A DNA stretch of 64,000 bases from Tsukamurella pulmonis (GCF_900103175.1 NZ_FNLF01000002.1:4416136-4480135); one strand, 5' to 3'. Counted from the first letter of the stretch, positions 7,968 to 20,757 are shown. Translations and numbers: made by a program. Notes: generated by a model from the letters alone, not told the origin.

Positions 7968-9812
7968 TCAGCCCAGGCGCTGCTTGAGCGCGTCCAGCTC
8001 GTCCTTGAGGCCGGTGGGCAGCTTGTCGCCGACGAACTCGAACCACTCGTCGATCGACGGCAGCTCGTTGCGCCACTCGTCGACGTTCACGGCCAGCGCC
8101 TCGGCGACGTCCTCGATCGGGGTGTCCAGGCCGGTGAGGTCGAGCTCCTCCGGCGTGGCGACGATGCCGACCGGGGTCTCCTTGCCGACCGCGTTGCCCT
8201 CGATGCGATCGACGATCCACTTGAGCACGCGGCTGTTCTCGCCGAATCCGGGCCACAGGAAGCGCTTGTCCTCGCCGCGGCGGAACCAGTTGACGTAGAA
8301 CACCTCGGGCAGCTTGGACTCGTCGGCCTGCTTGCCGATGTTGAGCCAGTGATCGAAGTAGTCGCCCACGTTGTAGCCCAGGAAGGGCAGCATCGCCATC
8401 GGGTCGCGGCGGACGGTGCCCACCTTGCCCTCGGCGGCGGCGGTCTGCTCCGAGCCGACGGTCGCGCCCATGAAGACGCCGTGCTTCCAGTCGCGCGCCT
8501 GCGTGACCAGCGGCACCGTCGTCTTGCGGCGACCGCCGAAGAGGATGGCCGAGATCGGCACGCCCTGCGGGTCGTCCCACTCGGGGGCGATCGACGGGCA
8601 CTGCGACATCGGGGTGGTGTACCGCGAGTTCGGGTGCGCGGCGACGGTGACGACGCCGTCCTCGTTCTCGGCGGAGGAGCTCTCCCAGTCGTCGCCGCGC
8701 CAGTCGGTGAGGTGCTGCGGGGCGGCGGACATGCCCTCCCACCACACGTCGCCGTCGTCGGTCTTGGCGACGTTGGTGAAGATGGTGTTGCCGGCGTCGA
8801 TGGTCTTCATCGCGTTCGGGTTCGAGTCCATCGACGTGCCGGGGGCGACGCCGAAGAAGCCGAACTCGGGGTTCACCGCGTACAGGCGGCCGTCCTTGCC
8901 GAAGCGCATCCAGGCGATGTCGTCGCCGACGGTCTCGGCGCGCCAGCCCGGCAGGGTCGGCTGGATCATCGCGAGGTTGGTCTTACCGCAGGCCGACGGG
9001 AACGCCGCCGCGATGTAGTAGACCTTGTCCTCCGGCGAGATCAGCTTGAGGATCAGCATGTGCTCGGCGAGCCAGCCCTCGTCGTGCGCCATGGCCGAGG
9101 CGATGCGCAGCGCGTAGCACTTCTTGCCGAGCAGGGCGTTGCCGCCGTAACCCGAGCCGTACGACCAGATCTCGCGGGTCTCGGGGAAGTGGGTGATGTA
9201 CTTGGTCTCGCTGCAGGGCCACGGCACGTCGGCCTCGCCGGGCGCGAGCGGCTTGCCCACGGAGTGGATGGCCTTGACGAAGAAGCCCTCGTCGCCCAGC
9301 TTGTCCAGCACCGCGGTGCCCATGCGGGTCATGATCTTCATCGAGACCACGACGTACGGGCTGTCGGTGAGCTCGACGCCCAGCTTCGGATCGTCGGCGC
9401 CCAGCGGGCCCATGCAGAAGGGCACCACGTACATGGTGCGGCCCTGCATCGAGCCGCGGTAGAGGTCGGTCATCGTCGCGCGCATCTCGGCGGGACGGAC
9501 CCAGTTGTTCGTGGGGCCCGCGCCCTCCTTGGTCTCCGAACAGATGTAGGTGCGCGACTCGACGCGCGCCACGTCCGCCGGGTCCGAGAGGGCGAGGAAG
9601 GAGTTCGGCTTCTTCGCGTCGTTGAGCTTGGTGAACGTGCCGGCGGCGACCATCTCCGAGGTCAGCCGGTCCCACTCCGCGTCGGACCCGTCCGCCCACA
9701 CCACGCGATCGGGCTGCGTGAGCTCGGCGACCTCACGCACCCACTCGATGAGCTGCGCGTGCTTCGTGGGGATCGAATCCCCCTCGAGACCGGGAATGGT
9801 GGCTGACGTCAT
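7968..9812 (-). CDS. pckG: phosphoenolpyruvate carboxykinase (GTP) (614 aa)
   Basis: Cytosolic enzyme interconverting oxaloacetate plus GTP with PEP, CO2 and GDP; in mycolata it is the main gluconeogenic and anaplerotic node. Full length for the GTP-dependent class (about 600 aa). Visible hallmarks are the [13 protein letters not shown]-loop/hyper-reactive cysteine motif in the centre, upstream [12 protein letters not shown], and [11 protein letters not shown] further on. The start is ATG 9812, with GGAG about 7 nt upstream. It is transcribed on the minus strand and convergent with the monooxygenase. Mycobacterium tuberculosis pckA (Rv0211) likewise lies opposite in orientation to trmB and mmpL3, which occur here further downstream. 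Confidence 0.97.
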   Translation of the reverse strand: MTSATIPGLEGDSIPTKHAQLIEWVREVAELTQPDRVVWADGSDAEWDRLTSEMVAAGTFTKLNDAKKPNSFLALSDPADVARVESRTYICSETKEGAGPTNNWVRPAEMRATMTDLYRGSMQGRTMYVVPFCMGPLGADDPKLGVELTDSPYVVVSMKIMTRMGTAVLDKLGDEGFFVKAIHSVGKPLAPGEADVPWPCSETKYITHFPETREIWSYGSGYGGNALLGKKCYALRIASAMAHDEGWLAEHMLILKLISPEDKVYYIAAAFPSACGKTNLAMIQPTLPGWRAETVGDDIAWMRFGKDGRLYAVNPEFGFFGVAPGTSMDSNPNAMKTIDAGNTIFTNVAKTDDGDVWWEGMSAAPQHLTDWRGDDWESSSAENEDGVVTVAAHPNSRYTTPMSQCPSIAPEWDDPQGVPISAILFGGRRKTTVPLVTQARDWKHGVFMGATVGSEQTAAAEGKVGTVRRDPMAMLPFLGYNVGDYFDHWLNIGKQADESKLPEVFYVNWFRRGEDKRFLWPGFGENSRVLKWIVDRIEGNAVGKETPVGIVATPEELDLTGLDTPIEDVAEALAVNVDEWRNELPSIDEWFEFVGDKLPTGLKDELDALKQRLG

Positions 9813-9905
9813 GTGTCATCTCCGAAAGTCGCCGTAAGAACCTTTGAACCAGTGTCACACATCGAGCAAGGTCACAGAACCGAGGGTGACGTGCAACATC
9901 TCACA

Positions 9906-12900
9906 TCACACCTCGGCCGACCTCCCCGCACGGGGCAGGAAGCCGATCCGCTCCAAGTAGGCGACGTAGACGTCCAGCCCCGCCTCCCCGACGGGGGCGC
10001 GGTCACCGTCCTGCCCGATGCGGCCGTCGGCGGCGCTCGTCGGGGTCCACCCGCCGCCCTCGCCGCCGGCGGTCTCGCGCTCGAGCCCGGCCCGGATGAG
10101 CAGGATGGCACGGGCGAGCGTCTCCGCCACCTCCGGCCGGTCGCGGAAGGCCTCCGTCTGCCGCTCGAGGAAGACGTGTCCCGGCACGGCCTCGACCGGG
10201 TGGCCCGCGCGGCGCAGCGCCCCGACGATCTCCCGCCAGCTCACCCGCGAGCCGCTGCCCACCTCCAGCGTGCGCAGGGGCTCGTCACCGCTGCGCAGGA
10301 CCTCGACCATCGCCTCGGCGGCGCGGTCGACGGGCGTCATCTCGATCGTCTGCTCCATCAGCTCCGACGGTGCCGCACCGACCGTCGCGATCGAGCGGAC
10401 CAGGTTCCAGAAGGCGTCGTCGGTGTTGGTCGCGCCGGAGTCCAGCGCACCGGTCAGCAGGCCGGGCCGCAGGATCGTCGACGGGACGCCGCTCGCCGTC
10501 GCGAGCTCCACCACCCGCTCGGCCACCCACTTCGAGTGCGTGTACCCGGCGTCGGGGATCTCCTCGAAGGCACCCGCGGCCGAGATGGTGGACACGAACT
10601 GGAACACCGTCCCGGGCCGCCGCGAGGCCAGCTCCAGCAGGAACCGCGTGGAATCGACGTTGGCGGCGCGCAGCCGGGCGTAGGGCTCGACGTGGTTGAC
10701 CCGCGCGCCGCAGTGGATGATGGCGTCCACCTGCTCGATCACCCGGTCCCAGACGGCGGGCTCGATCCCCAGGGCGGGCTCGGCGAGGTCGCCCGGGAGG
10801 GCGGTGATCCGGCCCTCGTAGTCGTCGGACCAGGAGCCGTAGCCGCGCATCGCCGTGCGGATCCGTGCGAGGCCCGCGGCCTCGTCGCGGGCGCGCACCA
10901 GGCCCCGCACCCGCGCGGCCGGGTCGGCCTCGAGCACCGCCCGGATCAGGTGCCCGCCGAGGAGACCGGTGGCGCCGGTGATGAGCACCTCGTGGCCGGC
11001 CGGCACGACGTCGGGCACCGACGGCGCGAACCGCACGTCGTCGACGGGGACCTCCACGGGGCGGGGCCGGCCGGCCTCGGACAGCGAGGCCAGCACCGAC
11101 GCCGGGGTGGCGCTCTCGAACAGCCCGACGATGGGCACCCGCACCCCGAAGTCGACGTCCACCCGGTCGACCAGCCGCATCAGCGACAGCGAATCGCCGC
11201 CGAGCTCGAAGAACGAGTCGTCCAGGCCCACGTTCTCGACCTCGAGGACCGACTCGAACAGCGCGACCATGGCGCGCTCCTCGCCGGTCTCCGGCGCGCG
11301 GTACCCGGCCGCGGCGGCGAACACCGGCTCCGGGAGGGCCGCGCGGTCGAGCTTGCCGCTGGGGGTCAGCGGCAGCGCGTCGAGCACGACGACGAACGGG
11401 AGCATCGCGGACGGCAGCCGCCGGGCGACGGCCGCCGTCACCGCGTCCGGCGACGCGCCCGGAGCCGCGACGTAGCCGACGAGGCGGGCACCGCCCGGGG
11501 CGTCGTGCACCGCCGCGACGGCCGCGCGTACGCCGGGCACCGCGGCCAGGGCCGCCTCCACCTCGCCGAGCTCCACCCGCACGCCGCGGATCTTGACCTG
11601 GTCGTCGGTGCGGCCGACGTACTCCAGCTGCCCGTCGGGCAGCCAGCGCACGAGGTCGCCCGTGCGGTACATGCGCGCGCCGGCCGCTCCGTGGGGGTCG
11701 GCGACGAACCGCGCGGCGGTCAGGCCCGGGCGACCGACGTAGCCGCGCGCGATCGCCGGGCCGGCGACGTACAGTTCGCCGACGGTGCCGGGGGCCACGC
11801 GCCGCAGGGCACCGTCGAGCACGCGGACCGCCATGCCGCGCAGGGGCCGGCCGATGGGCACCGGGCCGCTCTCGCCGGGCCGGATCCGCGCGGTGGAGAC
11901 CGCGATGGTCGCCTCGGTGGGCCCGTAGGCGTTGACCAGTCGGCGGCCGGGCCCCCACCGGTCGATCAGTGCGCGGGGCACGGCCTCGGCGGCGATCACC
12001 AGCGAGGTCAGGCCCCGCATCCGCCCGGCCGGTACCGAGGCCAGGACCGACGGGGTGAGGACGGCGTTGGTGACGCGGTGCTTCTCGACGAAATCGGCGA
12101 GCTCGGCACCGACGCGCACGCGCGCGGAGACCACCAGGGTGCCGCCGGTGCCGAGGGCGCACAGCAGCTCCCACACCGCGGCGTCGAAGCCGACGGAGGA
12201 GTTGTGCAGCATCCGGGTGCCCGGGCCGAGGTCGAGCTCGTCGAAGGTGCGCACCAGGTTGGCGAGCCCGGCGTGAGTGACGGCGACGCCCTTGGGCGTG
12301 CCCGTCGAGCCCGAGGTGAAGATGACGTAGGCGGCGTCCTCCGCGGTCAGCGGGCGGCGACGGTCGGCGTCGGTGACGGGCTCGTCGCCGACCTCGCCGG
12401 GGCCGGCCTGCAGCATCGCGGCGTCCACCTCCAGGGCGGGCCGCACATCGGCGAACATCACCTCGATCCGCTCGCGCGGGGTCCGCTCGTCGATCGGCAG
12501 GAACGCGGCGCCGGCCTTGGCGACGCCGAGCACGACGGCGATGAAGCCGATCGATCGCGGTGCCGTCACCGCCACCACGTCGCCCGGGCCCACGCCCGCG
12601 GCGAGGAAACGGCGTGCCCACCGGTTCGACAGCGCATCCAGCTCGGCGTAGCTGAGCGGGGTGCCGTCGCCGGCGACGGCGCGCGAGCGCGGCCGGGCCG
12701 CGGCGCGGCGCCCGAACAGCTCCGGGAGGGTGCGGGCGGGAACACCGCCCACGGCACCGCCCCAGCGGCGCACCAGCAGACGCTCCGTCTCGCCCGTGCC
12801 GTCCACGTCGGCGAGCCGCGCGTCGGGCCGGGTCACCGCGGCCGTCAGCACGCGCCGCCAGCGGTCGATCAGGTCCTCGACGGTGGCCCGATCGAGCACC

Positions 12901-15900
12901 TCGGTGCGGAAACCGGCGCGCACGTGCAGATTCTCGCCGGGGACCGCGGCGACGTGCAGCGGGTAGTGGGTGGCGTCGTCGCCCCGCACGTCGACCACCC
13001 GCACGTCCGTGCCGGGGATGCTCGCGCCCGCCGTCGAGGGATAGTTCTCCACCACGAACAGCGAGTCGAACAGCTCGGACCGGCCGGCGGCGCGGGCGAT
13101 CTCGGGCAGCCCGAGGTGCTGGTGATCGAGCAGGCGCACGTACTGCTCCTGCACGCCCTGCACCACCGCGCGGACGGTGCTGCGCGGGTCCAGCCGCACC
13201 CGCACCGGCGAGGTCGTGATGAGCAGGCCCACCAGGTCCTCGACGCCGTCGAGCTGCGCGGGTCGACCCGACTGCACCCCGCCGAAGACCACGTCCGCGC
13301 TGCCCGTCGCGCCGCCGAGGGCGATCGCCCAGGTGGCCTGCAGGACCGCGCCCGGCGTGGTGCCGAGCGTGCCCGCGAGCCGCGTCACGGCGGCGGTGAG
13401 GTTCTCGGGGAGCGTCGCGCGCACCTCGTCGCGCCCCGTCCCCGACGGTCCGCCGTCGTCGCCCGCCCCGGTGCGCGCGGGCGCCCCGGCCGCGGTGCGC
13501 GGCAGCGCCCGGGCGAGCAGCGTCGGCTCGTCCAGCCCGTCGAGCTCGGCCGCCCACGCGGTGCGCGCGGCGTCGCGGTCCCGGTCCCGCAGCCAGGTGA
13601 AGTAGTCGTGCAGGGCCGCCTTGGGCGCCCCCGGATCGATGCCGGCGTAGCCGGCCAGCAGGTCGCGGAAGATGACCGGCGCCGACCAGCCGTCCCACAG
13701 GATGTGGTGGTTCGTCACCACCAGCCGGTACTCACGCTCGGCCACCCGCACGAGCACGAAGCGCACGCCCGGTTCGCGGTCGAGGCGGAAGCCCCGGCGG
13801 CGTTCGGCGGCGGCGGTCTCGTCGAAGGCCGCCTCGGGGTCGTCGGCGGCGCGCACGTCGACGCGGCGGAACGGCACCGGGCCGGGGGCCGCGATCACCT
13901 GCACCGGGGCGTCGAGCCCGTCGGCGACGAACCGCGCCCGCAACGCCTCGCGGCGGGACATGAGCGCGGCGACGGCGCCGGCGAAGCGGTCCTCGTCGAG
14001 CGCGCCCTCGAAGTCGATCACCGTCTGCACCACGTAGGGGTCGTCCGCGGCGGCCTCGGCGTGGTACCGGAAACCCTGCTGCAGCAGGGTCAGCGGCAGC
14101 ACGTCCTGCAGGCCGGGATAGCGCCCGTCGAGCCCCTCGACCTGCGCCGCGGTGAGCGCGACCAGCGGGAAGTCCGACGGGGTGTGCCCGCCGTCGCCGC
14201 TGCTCGCGGCCCGCACCACGTCCTGCAGGGCCGCGAACCACAGCGCGCCGAGCCGGCGCACCGACTCCTCGTCGAGCAGTGCGCGCGCCCAGGTCCACGA
14301 CGCGACCAGCTCCGGGCCGTCGGCCCCGTCGCGGGCGACGGCGTTCACCTCCAGCGGGTGCATCAGGGCGAGCGCGTCGGGCGCCGGGGACAGATCGCCG
14401 AAGCGCCGGTCGGGCGCCCAGTCCTGCTCGCCGGTCCCCGCCGTGCGGCCGAGGTAGTTGAAGCCGATCTCGGGTGCGGGCAGCCCCGCGAGCCCGGCCG
14501 CGGTCTCCGGGTTCGCGTAGCGGGCGAGCCCGTAGCCGATGCCCCCGTCGGGCACGGCGCGCAGCTGCTCCTTGATCCGTTTGACCACCGCGGACGGATC
14601 GCCCGTGCCCGGCCGCAGCCGCACCGGATGCACGTCGGTGAACCAGCCGACGGTGCGCGCGAGGTCGAGCCCGGGTGCCAGAGCCTCGTCGCGGCCGTGG
14701 GCCTCCACCTCGACCAGGACGGAGTCGTCGGCGCGGCCGCGCTCGGCCGCCCACGTGGTGACCGCGGTGGCGAACGCGGCGAGCAGCACGTCCTGCACGC
14801 CCGCGTGGAAGGCCTCCGGGACGGAACCGAGCAGCGGCCCGGTCACCTCGGCCGGCAGCGTCGCCGTGATGCCGCCCGCGCTCCCGTGGGTGTCGCGGGC
14901 GGGATCGAGCGCACCGTCGAGCAGCGACGGAGCGCCCTCGAGCACCGTCCGCCAGTGCGCGACGTCCTCGGCGCCCAGCTGCCGCGCGCGGTCCGCGAGC
15001 ACCGTCGACCAGCGGCGGTAGGAGCTGCCCACCGGGGCCAGGACGACGGGACGCCCGGTGGAGGCGGCGAGCCAGCCGGTCGCGAGGTCGGTGAGGAGGA
15101 TGCGCCATGAGACGCCGTCGACCACGTAGTGGTGGGCCGCGACGAGCAGCGCGCCGTCCCGGTCCGGGCCGAGGTCGAACCACACCACCCGCAGCGGCGA
15201 CGGTGCGCCGGGCCGCAGCAGGGCCGTGATCCGGCGGTGCTCGGCGGCGACGGCGCCCGCCACCGCGTCGAGCGGGAGGACGGTGGCGTCGAAGCGCTCC
15301 ACCACATCGGCAGCCGCGATCGCGCCCGCAGGGCGGGCGGTCAGCGTCCCCGTGCCGTCGTCCGCGGTAGCGATCTCCGCGCGCAGCGCGTCGTGCCGGT
15401 CCAGCACGGCCTGGGTCAGGGCGTGCAGCGTGGTGGTCGTGACGGTCGACGGGGTGCGCACCAGCACCGACTGGTGGAAGCCGTCGGCGCTACCGCCACG
15501 CTCGGCGAACCAGCGGGCCACCGGCACCGGCGCGATCGGGCCGAGCCCGTCGTCGGGAACGGCGTCCGCGGGGTCGACCTCGCCGGCCACCGCCGCGAGG
15601 CCCGCGACGGTGCGGTGCGCGAAGACGTCGTGCGCGGTGAGGCTCAGGCCCGCCGCGCGGGCGCGTCCGACCAGCTGGATCGCGCTGATCGAGTCGCCGC
15701 CGAGCTCGAAGAAGGAATCGTCGACGCCGACCTCGGGCACCCCGAGCACCTCCGCGAAGACCCCCGCGAGGGCCTCCTCCGCGGAGGTCCCGGGCGCGCG
15801 GTAGCGGGCCTCGTCGCCCAGGTCGGGCGCGGGCAGCGCCGCCTTGTCGACCTTGCCGTTGGCGGTGAGCGGCAGCGCGTCGAGCACCACCACCCGGGCG

Positions 15901-18900
15901 GGCACCATGTGCGCCGGCAGGCTGCGCGCGACGGCCGCGCGGACGGCGGCCTCGTCGGCGGCGCCGGTCACGTACCCGACGAGGCGCCGGACGGCCCCGT
16001 CGCCGTGCACCACGACGGCGGCGGCGCTCACGCCCTCGACGGCGGCGAGCGCGGCCTCGATCTCGCCCGGTTCGATCCGGAAGCCGCGCAACGTGATCTG
16101 GTCGTCGGAGCGGCCGACGTACTCGAGCGCCCCGTCGGGCAGCCAGCGCACCAGGTCGCCCGTGCGGTAGATCCGCGCGCCGTCGCCGGTGAGCGGGTCG
16201 GCGACGAACCGCGAGGCGGTCAGGCCGGGCCGGCCGGCGTAGCCGCGGGCCACGCCCGGCCCGCCGACGTACAGCTCCCCCACCACGCCCGGCGGGACGC
16301 GGCGCAGCCCGGGGTCGAGCACGTACGCGCGCACGCCCCCGAAGGGGCGGCCGATGGAGACCGCGTCCTGACCCGCCTCCAGCTCGCCGAGCGTCGCGGC
16401 GACGGTGAGCTCCGTGGGCCCGTAGGCGTTGATCATCGTCCTGCCCGGCGCCCACTGCTCGATCAGCGGCGTGGTCACCGGCTCGGCGCCCACCGTCAGC
16501 GCCTGCAAGCAGCGCATCCGCCCCGGGGTGATCGAGGCCAGCACCGAGGGCGTGATCAGCGCGTGCGTGATGCCGTACGCCTCGACGAAGTCGGCGAGCT
16601 CGTCGCCGACCCGGGTCTGCGCGGAGACCCGCATCGTCGCGCCGGTCGCCAGCGCGCTGAGCAGGTCCCAGAAGGAGATGTCGAAGCCGACGGAGAAGTT
16701 CGAGAGCACCTGCGCGCCCGCACCGACGCCGGTGCGGGCGACGATCGCCGCAGCCAGATCCATCGCGCCCGCGTGCTGCACCACCACGCCCTTCGGCGTG
16801 CCCGTGGTGCCGGAGGTGTAGATGACGTACGCCGCGTCCTCGGCCCGCAGCGGCGCGCCGCGCTCGGCGTCGGTGAGCGGGGCGTCGTCGTAGCCGCGCA
16901 GATCGGGCCGGGTCGCGGCGTCCACCACCAGGCGGGGCGCCGCGTCGCGCAGGATGAAGTCGATCCGCTCCGGCGGGTACGCCGCGTCGATCGGCAGGTA
17001 CGCCGCGCCGGCGCGCATCACGGCCAGCTCCACCGCGATCAGCCGCGCGGAGCGGGGCACCGTCACCGCGACGACGTCCCCGTGCCGCACGCCCTTCTCG
17101 CGCAGGAACCGCGCCCAGCGGTTCGCCGCGGCGTCCAGGTCGCGGTAGGTCAGCGATTCGTCGTCGTCGATCACGGCGAGCGCGTCGGGGCTGCGCCGCA
17201 CCCACTCGTCGACGAGCGCGGGCACCGTGGAGCGGCCCTCCGGACCCGACGGTGCGCCCCACTGCGCGAGCCGCGCGGGCTCGTCGCCCAGCAGCACGTC
17301 GACGGCGCCGACGGCGGTCCGCGGGTCGGCCGCGACCTGGGTCAGCACGGCGCGCCAGCGGGCGACGAGGGTCTCGATGCCCGCGCGGTCGAAGACGTCG
17401 GTGCGGAACTCGACCGCGCCGCGCAACCCGCTCGCGGACTCGGTGACGCTGAAGAGCAGATCGGCGCGGGAGGCGCCCGCCTCGGTGGGCACCACGCGGG
17501 CGCCCAGCACGTCGCGCAGCTCACCCCAGCCGGGGTCGGCGTTCCAGCCGAGGATCACCTGGAAGATCGGGTGTCGTGCCGCCGAGCCGCGGGGCGCGGC
17601 GGCCACCATCTCGCCGAACGGAACGTCCTGGTGGGCGTACGCGTCGAGCACCGTCGCACGGGTACTGCGCAGGTAGCGGCCGAACTCGGCGGACCAGTCG
17701 ACCGTCGTGCGCAGGGGCAGCAGGTTGACGAACATGCCGACCACGTCGTCGCACGCCGGCGGGCGGCCGGACGCGGCGGTGCCGATCACCACGTCGTCGC
17801 CGGCGCCGAGCTTGGACAGCAGGGCCGCGAGGGCGGCGTAGTGCACCATGAACAGGCTCGCGCCGTACTCGCGCGCGAGGCCGCGCAGCGGTTCGGTCAG
17901 CTCGTCCGGCCAGGCGAATTCGACGGTGTCGCCGGCGGAGTCGTTCTCCTGCGGGTACGGCCGGTCGATCGGCAGCACCGTCTCGACCGGGGCCCCGTCC
18001 AGGGTCCGGCGCCAGTACTCGCGGTGCGCCGCGACCGGCCCGTCGACCTCGCGCAGGCGGGCGCGCTGCCAGGCAGCGTAATCGGCGTACTGCACTGCGA
18101 GGGCGGGCAGTTCGGGTGCCGCGCCCGAGCGGCGCGCGGCGTACGCGGCGACCAGATCGCGCAACAGGGGCCCCACCGAGCCGCCGTCGCCGGCGGTGTG
18201 GTGGATCACCAGCACCAGCCGCTGCGGCCGGGACAGGGCGCGCCGTTCCACCAACAGCCAACCCCGGATGGGTTGCTCGTTCTCCAGGTCGAACGCGTAC
18301 CGGGCGCACGTGCGGGTGACCTCGCCGCGCTCGGCCGCGGTGACGGTGACCCGCTCCAGCAGGCGGGCCGGGTCCATCGGGACGGTGAGATCCTGCACCA
18401 CGTCGTCGCCGCGCGAACGCAGCACGGTGCGCAGCACGCGGTGCCGCTCGACGAGGTCGAGCAGGGCCCGCTCCATCGCGCCGGCGTCGATGGCCTCGTC
18501 GAAGTCGAGCACGAGCGGCATGTTGTAGACGGGCGACGGCCCGCCCAGCTGGAAGTCGCGGAAGAGTCCGGCCTGGGCGTGGGAGGCGGGCGCCTCGGCG
18601 ACGTCGCCCAGCGCGGGGATCGACGGTGCCTGCGCCACGTCGGCCTCCTCGCCGTCCGGGGCGGGAAGCACGGCACCGTCGGGCATGGTGGGACCGGCGG
18701 CCCGCGCAGCGGAGGCGGGCCCCGCCGTCGGCGCGGGTGGCGCGGCGACGGCGGGGGCGTCCGCCAGCAGCGCCGCGATGCCGCGGGGCGTGGGGTCGTC
18801 GAAGACCTCCACCACGGGCACCTGGACGCCGCGCAGCTCGGCGAGGCGATCGGTGACCCGGACCGCGACCAGGGAGGTGCCGCCGAGGTCGAAGAGCGAG

Positions 18901-20369
18901 TCGTCGGGATCGACCTCCGCGACCCCCAGGATCGTGGCGAGCAGCTCCGCGACCAGCGCCACGTCGTCGACCTCCGCGACCGGCGGCGGGGCATCGGCCT
19001 CCACCGGCTCGGAACCGGCCGGAGCGGCCGGCGTCTCCCCGGCCGGCGGGGGCAGGACGCGCGAGACCCGGGGCGCGGGTGCCTCGGCGCCCGGCGCGGC
19101 CGCGGTTCCGAGCAGGCGCTCGAGCGGGGCGTCGGGATCGGCGACGACGTCGGCGAGGGCGTCCGCCCAGTCCGCGGCGAGGGCGCCGATCGCGTCGGCA
19201 TCGAACACGCCCGCGCGGCCACGGACGTCGAGGGTCAGCGCGCCGTCGGCGGCGAGCGCGACGAAGCCCAGGTGCCGCACGGGGCCGGCGCCCACGACCT
19301 CGGTGCCGCCGGGGATCCCGGCGAAGTCCTCGGGGACGGGCTCGAGGTAGTTGACGACGACGCCGGTCGCGCCGTGCTCGCCGTCGAGCGGGCGGCCGCG
19401 CTGGCGCAGGAAGGCCGTGCGGATCGCGGAGTCGGTGCCGCGCAAGCACTCCCGCACGGTCCCGCCCGGCCGCAGGTCCACGGTCACCGGGATCACGACC
19501 CCGGCGGCACCGTCGGTGTCGAGACCGGTCTCGTCGATGCGCCCGGAGACGGGCAGGTCCACCCGCACCCGCTCGGCGCCGGTCCGGCGCGCGGTGACCA
19601 GCGCCGCGGCGACCACGGCGACGGTCGAATTGCGCACGCCCACGGTGCGGGCCTCCGCGTCGAGGCCGCGGAACCGCTCCGCGGGGACGGTGATCAGGGG
19701 CGCGCGCACCTGGCCGTCCGCGCGGCCCGACGGTGCGCCGCCCGGCAGCGTCATCGGCCCGGGGAGGGCGGTGGACTTCCAGAACGCGGCGTCCACGGCG
19801 TGATCGGGCGAAGCGAGGTACGCCTCCTCGGCCTCCAGCAGGGCGCGTAGCGGGCGGATCGGCGCGACCGGCAGCGGGTCGCCCTGGACCAGTGCCGTGT
19901 ACGCGCGCGCGATCGCGGAGCGCACGCGCGCGGCGGTGTACCCGTCCGCGACCACCAGGTCGCACTCGAGCAGGAGCCGGACGCGGCGGTCGGAGGTGCG
20001 CACGAGGGTCAGGCGCACGCGGGGATCGCGCGGGGGCGCGGCCAGACGGTCCGCGGCGAGCGTGCGCGCCGCCTCGTCGGGGTCGCTCGCGTGCCGCAGG
20101 TCGATCCGCTCGACGGTCACGGCCGCACCGGCATCGGCGCGCTGCCGCAGCGCGCGCTCATCGATGCGCACCAGCAGGGGCTCGGCGGCGGCCAGGACGT
20201 GCTCGGCAGCGCGGCGCAGGAGGGCGTCGTCGACGTCCCCGTCGAGCACGACGAACTCGCTGATCGTCCACCGCGGGCCGGGGCCCTCGGCGCGGCGCGC
20301 GGCGACGACGTGCGCCTGCGCGCGGGTCAGCGCGACACCGGCACGCTTCCTCGTGAACCGATTCGCCAT
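9906..20369 (-). CDS. non-ribosomal peptide synthetase, C*-T-C-A-T-E-C-A-T-R (3487 aa)
   Basis: Giant NRPS read end to end. Domains by residue: a condensation-like domain (about 10-440) whose HHxxxDG motif is DLVVADG, so both histidines are lost; carrier T1 (LGGTSL, Ser about 498) with no adenylation domain before it; condensation with intact HHTAGDG (about 721); adenylation A1 ([11 protein letters not shown], about 1181); T2 (LGGDSI, about 1559); an epimerisation-type domain (HHYVVDG, about 1744); condensation (HHILWDG, about 2219); A2 ([11 protein letters not shown], about 2682); T3 (LGGDSL, about 3057); and a terminal thioester reductase ([12 protein letters not shown] at about 3129; Y-x-x-x-K in YTHSK at about 3275). 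By hand alignment to GrsA the pocket residues are D-I-W-L-T-G-A-V-A for A1 and D-A-W-V-V-A-A-I-A for A2. The latter is Phe-like; the former I cannot assign. Expected product: a D-, L-dipeptide on an acyl or other starter, released as an aldehyde or alcohol. There is no MbtH, phosphopantetheinyl transferase or acyl-AMP ligase gene in the window. Confidence 0.95.
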   Translation of the reverse strand: MANRFTRKRAGVALTRAQAHVVAARRAEGPGPRWTISEFVVLDGDVDDALLRRAAEHVLAAAEPLLVRIDERALRQRADAGAAVTVERIDLRHASDPDEAARTLAADRLAAPPRDPRVRLTLVRTSDRRVRLLLECDLVVADGYTAARVRSAIARAYTALVQGDPLPVAPIRPLRALLEAEEAYLASPDHAVDAAFWKSTALPGPMTLPGGAPSGRADGQVRAPLITVPAERFRGLDAEARTVGVRNSTVAVVAAALVTARRTGAERVRVDLPVSGRIDETGLDTDGAAGVVIPVTVDLRPGGTVRECLRGTDSAIRTAFLRQRGRPLDGEHGATGVVVNYLEPVPEDFAGIPGGTEVVGAGPVRHLGFVALAADGALTLDVRGRAGVFDADAIGALAADWADALADVVADPDAPLERLLGTAAAPGAEAPAPRVSRVLPPPAGETPAAPAGSEPVEADAPPPVAEVDDVALVAELLATILGVAEVDPDDSLFDLGGTSLVAVRVTDRLAELRGVQVPVVEVFDDPTPRGIAALLADAPAVAAPPAPTAGPASAARAAGPTMPDGAVLPAPDGEEADVAQAPSIPALGDVAEAPASHAQAGLFRDFQLGGPSPVYNMPLVLDFDEAIDAGAMERALLDLVERHRVLRTVLRSRGDDVVQDLTVPMDPARLLERVTVTAAERGEVTRTCARYAFDLENEQPIRGWLLVERRALSRPQRLVLVIHHTAGDGGSVGPLLRDLVAAYAARRSGAAPELPALAVQYADYAAWQRARLREVDGPVAAHREYWRRTLDGAPVETVLPIDRPYPQENDSAGDTVEFAWPDELTEPLRGLAREYGASLFMVHYAALAALLSKLGAGDDVVIGTAASGRPPACDDVVGMFVNLLPLRTTVDWSAEFGRYLRSTRATVLDAYAHQDVPFGEMVAAAPRGSAARHPIFQVILGWNADPGWGELRDVLGARVVPTEAGASRADLLFSVTESASGLRGAVEFRTDVFDRAGIETLVARWRAVLTQVAADPRTAVGAVDVLLGDEPARLAQWGAPSGPEGRSTVPALVDEWVRRSPDALAVIDDDESLTYRDLDAAANRWARFLREKGVRHGDVVAVTVPRSARLIAVELAVMRAGAAYLPIDAAYPPERIDFILRDAAPRLVVDAATRPDLRGYDDAPLTDAERGAPLRAEDAAYVIYTSGTTGTPKGVVVQHAGAMDLAAAIVARTGVGAGAQVLSNFSVGFDISFWDLLSALATGATMRVSAQTRVGDELADFVEAYGITHALITPSVLASITPGRMRCLQALTVGAEPVTTPLIEQWAPGRTMINAYGPTELTVAATLGELEAGQDAVSIGRPFGGVRAYVLDPGLRRVPPGVVGELYVGGPGVARGYAGRPGLTASRFVADPLTGDGARIYRTGDLVRWLPDGALEYVGRSDDQITLRGFRIEPGEIEAALAAVEGVSAAAVVVHGDGAVRRLVGYVTGAADEAAVRAAVARSLPAHMVPARVVVLDALPLTANGKVDKAALPAPDLGDEARYRAPGTSAEEALAGVFAEVLGVPEVGVDDSFFELGGDSISAIQLVGRARAAGLSLTAHDVFAHRTVAGLAAVAGEVDPADAVPDDGLGPIAPVPVARWFAERGGSADGFHQSVLVRTPSTVTTTTLHALTQAVLDRHDALRAEIATADDGTGTLTARPAGAIAAADVVERFDATVLPLDAVAGAVAAEHRRITALLRPGAPSPLRVVWFDLGPDRDGALLVAAHHYVVDGVSWRILLTDLATGWLAASTGRPVVLAPVGSSYRRWSTVLADRARQLGAEDVAHWRTVLEGAPSLLDGALDPARDTHGSAGGITATLPAEVTGPLLGSVPEAFHAGVQDVLLAAFATAVTTWAAERGRADDSVLVEVEAHGRDEALAPGLDLARTVGWFTDVHPVRLRPGTGDPSAVVKRIKEQLRAVPDGGIGYGLARYANPETAAGLAGLPAPEIGFNYLGRTAGTGEQDWAPDRRFGDLSPAPDALALMHPLEVNAVARDGADGPELVASWTWARALLDEESVRRLGALWFAALQDVVRAASSGDGGHTPSDFPLVALTAAQVEGLDGRYPGLQDVLPLTLLQQGFRYHAEAAADDPYVVQTVIDFEGALDEDRFAGAVAALMSRREALRARFVADGLDAPVQVIAAPGPVPFRRVDVRAADDPEAAFDETAAAERRRGFRLDREPGVRFVLVRVAEREYRLVVTNHHILWDGWSAPVIFRDLLAGYAGIDPGAPKAALHDYFTWLRDRDRDAARTAWAAELDGLDEPTLLARALPRTAAGAPARTGAGDDGGPSGTGRDEVRATLPENLTAAVTRLAGTLGTTPGAVLQATWAIALGGATGSADVVFGGVQSGRPAQLDGVEDLVGLLITTSPVRVRLDPRSTVRAVVQGVQEQYVRLLDHQHLGLPEIARAAGRSELFDSLFVVENYPSTAGASIPGTDVRVVDVRGDDATHYPLHVAAVPGENLHVRAGFRTEVLDRATVEDLIDRWRRVLTAAVTRPDARLADVDGTGETERLLVRRWGGAVGGVPARTLPELFGRRAAARPRSRAVAGDGTPLSYAELDALSNRWARRFLAAGVGPGDVVAVTAPRSIGFIAVVLGVAKAGAAFLPIDERTPRERIEVMFADVRPALEVDAAMLQAGPGEVGDEPVTDADRRRPLTAEDAAYVIFTSGSTGTPKGVAVTHAGLANLVRTFDELDLGPGTRMLHNSSVGFDAAVWELLCALGTGGTLVVSARVRVGAELADFVEKHRVTNAVLTPSVLASVPAGRMRGLTSLVIAAEAVPRALIDRWGPGRRLVNAYGPTEATIAVSTARIRPGESGPVPIGRPLRGMAVRVLDGALRRVAPGTVGELYVAGPAIARGYVGRPGLTAARFVADPHGAAGARMYRTGDLVRWLPDGQLEYVGRTDDQVKIRGVRVELGEVEAALAAVPGVRAAVAAVHDAPGGARLVGYVAAPGASPDAVTAAVARRLPSAMLPFVVVLDALPLTPSGKLDRAALPEPVFAAAAGYRAPETGEERAMVALFESVLEVENVGLDDSFFELGGDSLSLMRLVDRVDVDFGVRVPIVGLFESATPASVLASLSEAGRPRPVEVPVDDVRFAPSVPDVVPAGHEVLITGATGLLGGHLIRAVLEADPAARVRGLVRARDEAAGLARIRTAMRGYGSWSDDYEGRITALPGDLAEPALGIEPAVWDRVIEQVDAIIHCGARVNHVEPYARLRAANVDSTRFLLELASRRPGTVFQFVSTISAAGAFEEIPDAGYTHSKWVAERVVELATASGVPSTILRPGLLTGALDSGATNTDDAFWNLVRSIATVGAAPSELMEQTIEMTPVDRAAEAMVEVLRSGDEPLRTLEVGSGSRVSWREIVGALRRAGHPVEAVPGHVFLERQTEAFRDRPEVAETLARAILLIRAGLERETAGGEGGGWTPTSAADGRIGQDGDRAPVGEAGLDVYVAYLERIGFLPRAGRSAEV

Positions 20370-20388
20370 GGTCCCCCCTCAATCAGGT

Positions 20389-20400
20389 TTGCGATCGCAA
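20389..20400. promoter_or_regulatory. 12-bp perfect palindrome upstream of the NRPS start
   Basis: TTGCGATCGCAA lies in the 46-bp gap between the small aspartate-repeat gene and the NRPS start codon, about 20 nt before the ATG. On the minus strand it is embedded in GGTTGCGATC. The same decamer occurs a similar distance upstream of the gene starting at 33877. It could be an operator or part of a core promoter; no regulator gene is adjacent. Confidence 0.35.
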
Positions 20401-20415
20401 CCCTATCGAAAGGAG

Positions 20416-20757
20416 TCAAGCAATGTCGCCCCTATCCAGCAGTCGCCACCGTCCGTCGACGAAACGCCACGTCTCGAAGGTGTTGTCGCTGCGCACGCGG
20501 TGGTAGACATCGGCCACCCCGTCGGCGTCCAGGTCGGTGAACACCGCCGTGCCGTGCTCGTCGCTGAGCGTGCCCGTGTCCGCGAGCCCGTCACCGTCGG
20601 TGTCGAGGGCGTGCACGTCGAACCACCCCGCCTCGGCGTGCACCCACAGCCCGCCGGGCGAGGGCGCGGCGGAGGGAACGGCACCGTCGAACAGCTCGCT
20701 CCCGAACACCTCCGCGTCGGGCGCCCCGAACAGCCCGAATTCAGGGTCCATACTCAT
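20416..20757 (-). CDS. small acidic protein with two Asp/Gly repeats, DUF6802-like (113 aa)
   Basis: Cytoplasmic-looking acidic protein (no signal peptide) with two D-x-D-x-D-G type loops, LDTDGDGLADT and LDADGVADVYH. These resemble calcium-binding type 3/EF-hand-like repeats, and the aromatic C-terminus is ETWRFVDGRWRLL. It resembles DUF6802-type actinobacterial proteins, but I hold that name loosely. The ATG at 20757 lies inside the end of the upstream gene (17-bp overlap), so translation is probably coupled. It sits between the P-loop pair and the NRPS. Whether it belongs to the NRPS pathway or to the P-loop pair is open; the tight overlap favours the latter. Confidence 0.75.
   Translation of the reverse strand: MSMDPEFGLFGAPDAEVFGSELFDGAVPSAAPSPGGLWVHAEAGWFDVHALDTDGDGLADTGTLSDEHGTAVFTDLDADGVADVYHRVRSDNTFETWRFVDGRWRLLDRGDIA

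Noticed and set aside
9813-9905. CRP/GlxR-type operator in the pckG upstream region (repeated TGTGAC/GTCACA words)
   Set aside because: The words form direct rather than properly spaced inverted repeats, so no TGTGA-N6-TCACA site is supported.
9813-15110. Very long plus-strand open frame (about 1765 codons) opposite the NRPS
   Set aside because: Translation is Arg/Gly/His-rich without any recognisable domain; it is the antisense shadow of high-GC NRPS codons. The minus strand carries clear C, A, T, E and R motifs.
15129-19850. Second long plus-strand open frame opposite the NRPS
   Set aside because: Same reason: antisense shadow with low-complexity composition.
20416-20757. Calling the D-x-D-x-D-G loops true EF-hands
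   Set aside because: The loops are short and lack the flanking helices of an EF-hand; they are noted only as Asp/Gly repeats.
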